DNA from: Mya arenaria
Taxonomy: Eukaryota > Mollusca > Bivalvia > Myida > Myidae
Direction of reading: 5' to 3'
Assembly (NCBI RefSeq): GCF_026914265.1
Contig: NC_069123.1
Span: 52,584,949-52,648,948, forward strand
Length of the DNA stretch: 64,000 nt
Position 1 is the stretch's first letter. Every line of letters starts with the position of its first letter. The position numbers and the translations under genes were made by a program. This document shows positions 33,027-43,900 of the stretch, one piece after another. Below the pieces are notes generated by a model. That model was given only the letters and a program-made list of their open reading frames with translations. It ran no database searches and was not told the origin of the DNA.

Positions 33027-34904
33027 TCACAAATCACTTTTAAATGAGTACACTTTGACGAAATTGCTGGCCTTTCTGGTCACCCAGAGCTGTTTCAAAG
33101 CTCTATTATACGACACGCCCTGTACATTGTCGAGCTCCAGGAGCGTTTTGATGTGATTTCCGTGCTCCCCAATGTTAATCGACACGAGTTTGTCCGGCGT
33201 CTGGCAGACGTACAGCTGGCCACGGTCCCTCGTGGACACACCGAGTGGCGTGCCGCTCTCCCCGAGCCTCAGCTTAGACATGACCCCACCCCGCCTGTCC
33301 AGCGTGGTCACACATGATTTTGCCATGTCAGACACGTGAAGTATGCCTGATAGGTTATTGGTGTCCACAGCAACATACCGTGCCGCACGAAACAAAGACC
33401 TTTGTATGGACAGTGAAAACAGTTTCCTTTTACTTGGGTCAGTAATTATTTTGTGAATTGTTTTTCCGTCATAGTCAATAACCCTCACCTCATTTTCTAA
33501 GGCAACGTAAAATTCACTCTTAAAATACGCAATGCCAAAACAACGTTTGTCTAATTCGATTACTTTGTGTGAATTCAAGGGAACATGCACTATCATGAGG
33601 TGCACAGTCTTAGTGTACGGGCAAGTGACGGCGGCCTCGTATTCCTCGATACATGCGACGTCCCAGGGTTCTGAGGGCAAGTCGAGCCACGAAATAAGAA
33701 CACCGTTCTGGTCAAACAGCTTAACATTACAGTTTGTTTCATCGGCGAGAAGAACACGGCCATCTGGTAACACATCGACTCCGGTCACGGAGCAGATCTT
33801 CTTATCTTTCTGCGTGCGGATGTAGTATTCACCTTTGAGTTGTAGTTGGGATTTCTGCGTGTTTGCGTCGTAGCTGGCTACTGGTATATCCTCATCTTCC
33901 TCTAGGATGTCGTTGAGGTTCCCCAGGGACGCTGAACGGTTGCTCCTGGGAGTACCCGCGGTTTCGTTTGTTGCAGCACGAGGCGATGGAATGTCATCTG
34001 TGCTCCGCGGACTCCTTTCACCACACAGTCGTTTAAGAGATTTTTTCGCTTCATCTTGTTTTACATCTGACATATTTATTGCATCTGGTCCATCATTTTC
34101 GCTTCTGTTTTCTATGACCGCAATGGCAGAATATACTGATTTTGCCTTTGCAAACTCATTCACAATATTCGATGAGGCTGGTACCTCCGTGGCAATAGTC
34201 CCACACGCGCCCTCTAAGCTCAGCCTCGCCAACGATCTGTGGCCGTGTGACGCGATAGCAAGACTCTGGACATCTGGGTTGTCTATTGCGACTTCTGATA
34301 CCTTTAGGGATACATGTTCCACAAAATCATTTGAGAGTTTTGAATTGTTTTCACCTTCCATGTCACTATTACAGACAATGTAATTTCGCTTGGCCTCGCC
34401 GACATCCAAACCAAGTGAACTCCCAGATTCTAGACAGTGTACAGTGTCACATTTTCTATGGGAACAAGCCGCGCACTTACTACATATATATTTATCGTGG
34501 TCCTCGCAGAAGAACTCTACAGGTCTTTCCGCATGCGCAGAACACGCGATATTGGGCGCGACGCCTTCTGCAGTGATACTGTTTAGAGTCTCTACGTGAA
34601 TGCTGGCATTTGACTTTCGCTTCAGATCGTCGATAATTCCCCTGAGAACGAAGTTGTGTGGGTAGTTCTCGGCCCAGGAGTAGGGATGCAGGCCACGTAA
34701 TGACGGGCGTGTGTAGGCCCGGCATACAGGGCAATCGAAGCCGTACTCTGTCCCCTTGTGGCACACGCGCGTGATGTACTCGTGCAGGCAGTCCATGCAG
34801 AACGTGTGCATGCAGGGCAACGCCCGCGGGTTGCTCAAAAGGTCCATGCACACCGGGCAGATAAGGTGCCGCTCATATATGTGCCGCCACACCCGGTCAG
34901 ACAT
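33027..34904 (-). CDS. TRIM-like protein: RING, B-box, C-terminal NHL-like propeller (625 aa)
   Basis: A single coding exon. The start is ATG at 34904 (good -3 A); the frame runs five codons further upstream but only from a TTG. The RING finger is complete: C16-x2-C19, C31-x-H33, C36-x2-C39, C58-x2-C61. A B-box follows at about 120-165 (CSAH, FFCEDHDKYICSKC, CSHRKC). Residues about 165-365 are Ser/Asp-rich with no convincing coiled coil. From about 375 to the end there are repeated strand blocks (VTGVDVLPDGRVLLADETN; VKLFDQNG; YVAVDTNNLSGILHVSD; VKVYSF) like the NHL/beta-propeller of bivalve TRIM2/3/71/56-type proteins. The RING predicts E3 ubiquitin ligase activity; substrate unknown. Bivalves carry very large TRIM families, many intronless, so an orthologue is not assigned. 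Confidence 0.9.
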   Translation of the reverse strand: MSDRVWRHIYERHLICPVCMDLLSNPRALPCMHTFCMDCLHEYITRVCHKGTEYGFDCPVCRAYTRPSLRGLHPYSWAENYPHNFVLRGIIDDLKRKSNASIHVETLNSITAEGVAPNIACSAHAERPVEFFCEDHDKYICSKCAACSHRKCDTVHCLESGSSLGLDVGEAKRNYIVCNSDMEGENNSKLSNDFVEHVSLKVSEVAIDNPDVQSLAIASHGHRSLARLSLEGACGTIATEVPASSNIVNEFAKAKSVYSAIAVIENRSENDGPDAINMSDVKQDEAKKSLKRLCGERSPRSTDDIPSPRAATNETAGTPRSNRSASLGNLNDILEEDEDIPVASYDANTQKSQLQLKGEYYIRTQKDKKICSVTGVDVLPDGRVLLADETNCNVKLFDQNGVLISWLDLPSEPWDVACIEEYEAAVTCPYTKTVHLMIVHVPLNSHKVIELDKRCFGIAYFKSEFYVALENEVRVIDYDGKTIHKIITDPSKRKLFSLSIQRSLFRAARYVAVDTNNLSGILHVSDMAKSCVTTLDRRGGVMSKLRLGESGTPLGVSTRDRGQLYVCQTPDKLVSINIGEHGNHIKTLLELDNVQGVSYNRALKQLWVTRKASNFVKVYSFKSDL

Positions 34905-37900
34905 TCTTAATGTTACCAAATATATACGATGCTCACCCGTATGTCCATACTAGTGTTAATGTTCATTAACTATTAGCAAATTTAGTTTGAAGCAAAATTA
35001 TTTTAAATGTGTTCACAGTTCACAGTGTGTCCATCGACACTTGTGTTTGTAACCGATTTAGGCAAGGTCAGTGCATTTACCGCGGTAATGTCGCAATGTT
35101 CGTTTATCCATCCTACACAAACACGTGTAACAATGTTTTAAACAACCACATTACATTTTGATTTCAGAAAACACAATCATTATGACAGAAAATCATACTT
35201 GTTCAACCGATATTGGAATAAAATCCTATCATTGAATGAAAGAGTTGCCATGGTTTTTCCGTTAGATGATCCCGATGTTCCAACTGAGACGAGCAGCACA
35301 AATTAGCCTTCTCCTGTGACCCAGGCGGTGTAGAGTTTCTTATGACTGTATTAATAAGAGATGAAAGAGTCTGCATCATTACATAGTGTCCTTACAGTTC
35401 CCCAGTAAAACACCCGGTTGTTTCAAACATTCTTATAATGTTGTAAAATACGAACATATATAGCTAACATATATGGTATCGTGCACATCTCTTATATAGT
35501 CGATTTAGGATAAATAATACTAGTATCGTATTTCGTTTTGAGTATGTGCTCTTATCATAAAGATCAGTTTTGTTACCATAGTTTTGTTACCATCTTTTTG
35601 TAACATATCTTTTTGTTTGTTGGTTATTACTATTCAAAAATGGAACAAGCTTTATTTAACATAAGTTACACAAGCCAATCACAGGCCAATTTTAAGTTAA
35701 ATGACAAAGGAGCCAGAATACTTAAAATTCTAAAGGCTATGAATATAGTTCTTGCGTGTCAATTAAAACGATTTTAATATGTTTTTAAAAAACTTTTAAC
35801 TGGATATTTTATACGTAGCATTCTTCTTCAAAAATGTGGTAAGCAACGTGACTAATTCATACTCCGAAGTAATAAGCCGCGTTTATTGCGTACGGGGATT
35901 TGAATGAAACTGATGAGTTGCTATGGTGACAATTTTTACGGTGAACAGGTATTAGAACATCGACGTAAGTCTAGAGCAAAATATAAAAAACAAACTATAT
36001 TTTATACGAACATATTCTCCTCCTAATTAATATTGCGTTATTCGCCTTTAAATAATACTCTACGGAACTTTCAACGTCCCCATATAATGATAGCTAACTA
36101 TTTGACAGTACATGTACTTCCACAGTTTTGTGATTTTTTAAATCTTACATATAGCTATGAACATTTCTTACCCAATTGACAATACACAAATTTATGGAAT
36201 TAAACATGTTTTTTGGGGGGTAATGCTACGGTTGTATTTGTTTATGTTTAATTCCCTTTACGCTTATTAAAACATCAATAACTTAACATTAATTTAAAAC
36301 TTTCGGAAATGGTTAAATAAAAACACAAAAGCAATGGAATAAAGAAACTATTATGAACATTGTAAGCCTAATTAGACATAAATGCGTTTTCCAACAATCT
36401 CTTTCTTTGAATAAAATTGAAATAAATCGACAGTGACTAAATGTTTATTTGCGGTGTCCAAAAACATCGATTTTGTGATCTGGCTCAGATGTTTAACAAA
36501 TACCAACTAGAAGCGAACACAATGTACATCCAGAACTGTTGGACTAACATCCCTTTCTTGAAGCAGAGATAGACATATACATTTAAGCTGTATTTTTTAC
36601 TTAGACTGTCCTTTGATTTCCTTTTTTGTCTTTAATTAAAATCAACATTTTTCTCTTTAATTAACTTAAACTTTAATTTTGAATGTATAATTGTTGTCCT
36701 GTAATAATAAAAAAACCTTAAATAATTGCATCTAAGCAGCTTTAGTTAGGTTACTTTAAAGGCGACATTAATTTAACTTTGTTTTTTAATTTTGACAGGT
36801 ATTTCACACAGTGCCAGCTGTTGTAGACATTTTGATTATGGTAAAACATCTTACTCATCGGCGAAAATGCAAACAGTAGTATAAGGGGACACGGGATGTT
36901 GATATTTTCGCTCTGTAAATAATATTCAACTTATCTGTAATATGTTTTACAATAAAATAATGTAATCAATCATTATCAATAAAAATATAAATAATCTTAA
37001 GAGACTTATGGAAGACGACAAGGTGCATTTCATGTAAGCATGTAAGATGTTACACAGATATAAGGCTTTAAGATGAACATCTAACCTAGAATAAGTATTT
37101 GCATTGTTTTTTTTTGAAACCATGGCTACTGTTCGCATAGTTCTAATTGAACTGAAACTTGAAACTTCTGTTACAAAAACATTGATGCAAACCCAGCGAT
37201 AACGTGATACAGGCTTTAAGACAGACACAGGCATTACTTCTTTTATTAATAAACAGAATACAAAACAAACTAAGATTTTCCGTTTCAATATAAATGAAAT
37301 GAATCTGCAGAAATAAGAACAGCAAATGGGTGTTTTCATTGATCATTTATTTCAGCACTACATATAAAGTTAAATCAACATACAAAAATCACAGTAGTGT
37401 TTATACATTTCAATTTAAGTCATAGTTAGGGTGTTTTTTGTTTCTCTAAACAATTAGGTCAGCAAGTCAGGCACAGCCCAGTGCCAACTCTTTTATCAAA
37501 AAAAACAAAATGCTAACTTTCTTAGTGTTCAGCCCAAGATGCCTCTAAATAAGCCAGCACGCAAGCAAGAGCTTCTAAAAATCCCATTAAATGAGACCAG
37601 TTTATGACTAAAAGAAAATTCATTTATATAATCAGGGAGTTTTGGTTGTCAGAGCTGAATGAATAAATGTGAATCCATAAGGCAGAGGTATGAGCATAAA
37701 CACTGATACATTTCAGGCTTCCTACGTCAACTGAGACATAAAGTATACAGGTCACTTAACAGACCTTGGAAATATACAAATGAAGACATAATATATATAT
37801 ATATATGCATTGGATACAGTATAGTAATTGATTCCTAGATTTAATTAAATTTTGTATAATCAACATGAACTTAGGATACAACCTACATTTTCAGCCAATG

Positions 37901-38290
37901 AGATTGCAGATATGCAGCTATTAAGCAGTAGACTTAATCATGAAGAATTTCAACGTTCGCGCTTGTTTAAAGGTCCGCCTACTGCCAATTATCCAACACA
38001 CTCCCGCCTCAGATTTTGCGTCGACAATGAATCAGCCAATAAGGTTGTATTCTAAGTCAGTTAGATGACATGAAGTAAATTCTTAATGCCCGTTCTTAAA
38101 AATTAAGAATTCAATTCATGTCATCCAACTATTACATAGTTATTATTTTATATAGATTACAGAAATAAGAAGCGCTATTTTTATGTGTATCATGTTTTGT
38201 AACAGAGAAAGAGGACACATATATGAAACTAATCAGAGAGGTACAAGATGACAGTTGTGTAAGTTAGCTGCCATTCTTTAATGAAATAAA
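34905..38290. other. Intergenic DNA upstream of the TRIM-like gene
   Basis: About 3.4 kb of AT-rich sequence without a supported gene. It holds an (AT)n run at about 37788-37806 and the hairpin at 38059-38130 (separate entry). The promoter of the TRIM-like gene must lie at its start, but I see no clear core element. Short open frames here lack splice sites or recognisable motifs. Confidence 0.5.
38059..38130. repeat. Long imperfect hairpin (29-nt arms, 14-nt loop)
   Basis: The left arm agttagatgacatgaagtaa + attcttaat pairs with the right arm attaagaattcaattcatgt + catccaact, with about 25 of 29 positions complementary around the loop gcccgttcttaaaa. It lies in intergenic DNA. It could be a mini foldback element or, if transcribed, a small-RNA precursor. 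No target duplication was recognised. Confidence 0.7.
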
Positions 38291-39262
38291 ACTAGAGCTA
38301 CCACTGAAGGTGATTAATACCCCTGAAAGCCGCCCTGATATGAAATTGCGGTCAACTATTTGGAGAGCCAACCTATAAATGACAACTTTATTTTATGGAC
38401 TATTGTCAGTTATTCATTTTTTGATTATGTTTTTAAATGTTAGAAAAAAGGCTTTAAACAAGATCAGTGATGCTAATACTGAGATGTTAATACTGATATA
38501 TTTGATGTTCTAAAGCACAGAATATATGATTGCCTATTACCATCTATAAATGAGTTAAGTTACTTTTTTAAAAAGTTATGCTCCGGACAAGAAAAAAGTA
38601 ACAAAGGGCAATAACTCTGTAATTTGCTGAAATAGAATTGTGGTTCCTGTACACTGCACTTCCTCTCATTATGATCTATCACTGTCTGAAGTTTTATTAA
38701 ATTCCATCCAACAGTTTTCAAGTTATGCTCCAGACAAGAAAAAGTAACAAAGGGCTGTTACTCTGTAATTAGCTGAAAAAGAATTGCGGTTCCTGTACAC
38801 TACATTTCCTCTCATTATGATCTTTCACTGTATGAAGCTTTATTAAATTCCATCCAATAGTTTTCAAGTTATGCTTGGGACAAGAAAAAAGTATTAAAGG
38901 CCATCATTCTGTAATAAGCTAAAATAGAGTTATGGTTCTTGTGCACTGCACTTCCTCTTATTGTGCTTTACCATTGTATGAAGTTTCAATAAATTCCATC
39001 TAGTAGTTCGCAAGTTAATGTCTGGAAAAAAATTGACAGCAAAGAAACAAATAAAGGGCAATTACTCAGTAATTAGCTAAAGTAGAGTTATGGTTCTTGA
39101 ACACTGCCCGTCCTCTCATTGTGCTTTACCATTGTATGAAGTTCCAATGAATTCCATCCAGTACTTTTTAAGTTATAATCCGGACAAAAAAAGGAACAAA
39201 GGGCAATAACTCAGTAATAAGCAAGAATAGAGTTATGGTTACTGTACACTGCACTGCATTTT
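38291..39262 (+). mobile_element. agagct-family element with tandem-repeat core (pearl/Helentron-like), 3' end not seen
   Basis: It starts with the family block (ctagagctaccactgaaggt, then taatacccctgaaagccgcc). Five degenerate tandem units of about 150-165 bp follow from 38575, each containing ttatgctccggacaagaaaa, caaagggcaataactc, ctgtacactgcacttcctct and attccatcc. Conserved flank plus tandem core is the layout of bivalve pearl-like non-autonomous elements. The 3' hairpin end found in the copy at 52582 is missing here. Confidence 0.7.
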
Positions 39263-40905
39263 GGAGGAAATGTTTTCAATCTTGACCTAGTTTTTCACAT
39301 TACATGTGTTCCAGATCAACTAATTACACATACACACTGAAATGTCAAGACATTCCAACAGTAAGCCTTTCTGCTTGATAACTAATTAGTTCAATGATTA
39401 TAGATCACTCACTATTTTATTCAAACAAACATTACCGAAATATTGAATACCAAAATAGTTTTCATAACATTTACCCAATCATGTGACAGTCATGTAACAC
39501 CAACCTAAATACACCAGTACCAAATGTACAAAGGACTTACTGGTACTATATACTATAATGACTAAACATAATACATATCATTCAAAACTTGTAATGAGTA
39601 TTATTTATTTATTCAAAAAATGAACAGATTCATGCAAATACACAACCTATCATTGTCATCCAATAATCTTCAAATTATACAGACACCGTAGGTTAAATGA
39701 TATAACAATATAAAAACAAATATACTTGACATCAAATGACCATTTTCACCATGCATAGAACAGTATTGCACCTTAATACTGAATAACAAATACAAAGTTT
39801 ATCATTACAAATATAAACAATTAAATAACAATGCAAATGTGTTGACTCAACAATGCAAACATGTCTACACAAAAAGCAAAAAACAAAAACAAAGTGTAAA
39901 TATTATTTGTGTTTCACAATTAAGAAATGTTGCAGTAGTTCTTGTCAAATCATAAATTTTTAGAACTCAACTTACTACTTTAAAGATACACTCTTACTCC
40001 CAAATAAGATTTACCATAATTAATACAATTCTTTTAATATACTAAAGAGGATGAATAAATGTTGAAAACAATGTTTCTTTTGAAGGGTACCAAGTTTAAT
40101 TTAAAAGAAAGATGCAGAAAACACAGTGTTATCAGTAATTGATATTTTCCATAAATGCATTAATCAGTTAGTAGTTAAAGGTGAATCACTCAAAATTTAT
40201 GTTTGTTATACATATGTATGAATTGATTTTGGTGAATTGATTTTGGTGTATGAATTGATTTTGGTGTATGAATTGATTTTGAAGAAGAGTGTCACTTAAG
40301 TAGTTTCAAAACAACAAGATTTTTATCAATTAATGCAGTGATTTTCTTCATAGGAAAGAAAACATGATGCTCTTACTATTAGCAGTATATTTTAAAATGT
40401 ACCTGTTTAATTCAGGGAATAAAATGTCATGGTCATCACAAATCACAATACTGGAATAGAATTATTTTTTTATGTCACTGATAAATACAACAGTTGCAAA
40501 CAAAATTAAATGAAACCACAAAATAACGAGAATATAAAAAATACAACCTTCTATTTGTAAAATTTAAATGTAAACCTCTTAATGGGCTTAATTGTACATC
40601 GGTCAATGAAGCTTGTTCAAAGACACTTTGTCATCACAGTACAAACTTCTGGAATGCAGAAAATGCAATAAAAAATGATGATAATGGATTCAACTGAATG
40701 GCTAAAATGTCTGGTCAAAGAACGTATCTGTATAACTGGATGACCAGTTGATGATTGAACTGTTAACAATGTTATCAAGTTAAACATTCAGGTTATCTAT
40801 AGGTACATGCTGGGTAGTTGGGACAAGGTTTGTCTGTTGTGTTTAAACTGTAAGCTAGGCTTAATGGTATTTTGGTGGGTTGAATACATCAGGTTGTTGG
40901 GTGGA
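39263..40905. other. Intergenic DNA / probable 3' UTR of the MFSD11 read-through exons
   Basis: Apart from the MITE at 39985-40297 no gene is supported. Sequence immediately below 40906 should be 3' UTR if the downstream exons of MFSD11 are used. I looked in it for a SECIS-like stem and saw none. Confidence 0.4.
39985..40297 (+). mobile_element. MITE with gcactcttactc-type ends, copy 2
   Basis: Same ends as the element at 26149 (gatacactcttactccc left; aagagtgtcactta right) and the same internal blocks in the same order. Near its 3' end a 20-bp string (tgtatgaattgattttggtg) has been locally triplicated (about 40215-40275), which is absent from copy 1. Confidence 0.7.
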
Positions 40906-43900
40906 CTACTTGGTGAATGTTGGGTTGTAAATGGGGGTGTCTTCCTCAGGGTCGGGGTCTGCTGCTGACAGGAGCTCAGTGAAGGGGGAATCCTCATCCT
41001 CCCCACAACCAGTCGCCACAGCAGGCCCCTGAAATCACAACCAGTGAATGAACATCCCATGTAAAATTGTTTTATTAAGTTATCAACTCTATCTTTGTAC
41101 ATTATAGACTTGCCTTTGTGGTTATTCACATTTGGTGTAAATTGTCCCTCTGACTTCCATGTTCAAATTTAAAGTTAAGTAATAAAATAAAAAGCTGTAC
41201 AAAGCAATGTCCAGAAAAGTTACTATTTTAAAACATACACCAGATACCAAAAGAAATTGAAATAAAATTTGCAAGAAATGCAAATAAAGGTATGGGTTTA
41301 TCATAACTATGCAGGGTATTGTGAAGATACAAGCAGAATGAAAGCGCGAATGCGCTGAAAGACTATCTGCAGGCAAATATGTGAGAGTTGCAAATTTTAT
41401 TTGATCAATGGGAATGGGTGAAGGGCACATAGATAAAAGTGAAAACTGTGTCGAGGGTAAAGAGCGCTTGTGCCCAGATTGGGCGAGGAAACAAACATAT
41501 CCATATCTCTTTTATGGCGTCTTGTGTCATTTTGTTTATGTAAACGTCACTTCAATCGTGGTAATCCTCCATCCCCATGTATTTAAGGTTACAATGCATG
41601 CCCCTTTCAATTGTTTCTAAAGTTTTTCGTTGCTTTGATTATATATCATACAATAGAAAAGTATAATACATCATATATAGCATTTCCTTTTATGAATATA
41701 AACGTTTTGTTTAAGGAAAATCATTTGTTTAAAACCAACTTCAGCAATAATTCCATTCAAAATGCACAGCGTATCACTTCAGTCGACGTATCCCCCATCC
41801 CAAAGTATTTAAAGTTATAATGCATGCCCCTTTCAATCCCTTCTTAAGGTTTTTCGCTGCTTTGATTAGATATCATATGTTAGGCAAGTTTTATGAACAA
41901 ACACGTTTTAATTGTTTAAGGAAAATGATTTTATTTTACAAACAACTTAAGCAATAATTCCTTTCAAAATGCAGAGCTTATCAGATGGTCGTTTTCCCGC
42001 GGTGAGGACATACATGTGGTCAGTTAACTATAGAAACTATATTTAGAATATCGGTCAGTTAATGTAGTTGAAACTATTTTTAGATTATCTGAAATTGTCT
42101 GTTCTAAGAATGAGAAAATAATTGTGCTTTTTCAAGTTTTATTGAAAAAAAAAGTTATTTATGTTTTATGTAAGTATCTGTGTAGAAATAGTACTAGTTA
42201 GTGCTGTTATGAATGCTTCACACTCTTTGGATGTTTTACAGGTTTAATCCGAACTACTTTGCTTCATGTAAGCATAACTCTCTGTCATATCAGGGCATGT
42301 GTGCTAATATAAATTGAAAGCCTAATGTCTAAAACTATGCCAAGTATACATCGGAACTAAGCTTTAATGCAAAAAAATGAAAACATCTTATTAAAAATAT
42401 AAACGCCTAAAATCATAGAATGAATAGTATTTTGTTATTGTGTAGCAGGTAAATCATAGTATTTGAAGCATTAGCAACGCGAAACCTGAGATACAACTAT
42501 TTTGACACTCAAACAATCATTTTTGTTTCTTATCTCATAAAAGTAATATAAAAAATGCACCATTACAAACTTCAGGGTCACGTCAGGTTATAATAACATA
42601 CCCTGCAGGCGATGGGACACTTGCAGTCGGTAATAATTTCTGGAACATCTTGGGCTAAACTCAGAGTAAATATCATTATGTTACCTTCCTACCAGAGCCT
42701 CCATTATTTTGATCCACATTAATCTGATAAGTTTAGCGATCTAAAAATAGTTATATTCTGCTAAAAATAAAAGGCCGGGATACAGAAATACACCTAGGAA
42801 ATAGCAGAACAAGCAAGAACTTATACTCGGACTGCAATACTACTAATCTATTTTTATGGTTTCGACATCATTCTGCTAAACATAGAGCGCATTGAGACAA
42901 AAAAATGGGTAAAAATGACATGAATAGAAGTAGTTCTTTGGAGTTTGCGGTCTTAAGACTCCCTGCGCGCATGCGCAGATAGTCTAAAAACAAGAGCTGT
43001 CACTAGAAGGTGAAAAATACTCTTGATTGTGCAGTGTCAGATAGACAGCCATTTTGTATAATGTTCTTACTATTAATCAAGGTCCATTTATAGGTGTGAT
43101 CGGTTAGATGAATTGACCTATACATGACTTAAATTTGTTTAAACAATTTCCACAGTGCTTTCAGATTCATTTATTTACTAAAATGATATTGACACCTAAA
43201 CACCAATGCAATTCAGGAAAAGAGCATCCCTGTGTCTTTCTGACAGCAATTGTTGAACATACCAACTCACACATAACTTTATAGGTACTGTAATGGTAAG
43301 GTATAATGGCAGTTTTGCAAAATAAACCCCATCTGCCTGCCCTAAAAATGAAAAAGGCATTCAGTTTTTTTTATATATAGAGCTATTACATAATAGCTAT
43401 CACACTGTGAAATCACATTAAAATGATTTCTTCAAAAAAGTTAAATTTTGAGTGTCATTCCTTTTATCTCCAGTTAATTTCATTTCGGATATTAAACTGA
43501 CAGTCAATTAATAAAAACTCGGGCAAACTTGTGAAACGGTATCACATTATCTTTATCTATCTAGGCCATGACCGAACATTTGCATAAATATGATCTTTTT
43601 TAAGTTAGTGACTTTATTTTGACTTAGATCATTGCTTTACATACTGAGAGATTTGTTTCTGTATATAATTTCCTTGTTAAACCTTTTTTATCATTGCACA
43701 CTTGGTTATAAATTTTGCGCTAGTTGACAATTGGTTTATCTTACTGTCACACTAACCTAAATTCATGTACAATTAAAATATCAAGACAGAGCAAAAAATA
43801 CTTGTTGAGGATACGCACATTTATTCTATGGAATTTGAACCTGCTGGCTTTACATAATGATGTCATAATCAATCCAGTTGGATCAAGTCAAGTTCAGCTG

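Noticed and set aside
34905-34919. Five extra N-terminal residues of the TRIM-like protein
   Set aside because: They would start from TTG; the first ATG at 34904 has a good context and precedes the RING by 15 residues.
40600-40905. SECIS element making the MFSD11 UGA a selenocysteine codon
   Set aside because: No stem with the ATGA...GA core was visible by eye after the final TAG; a structure search would be needed to reopen this.
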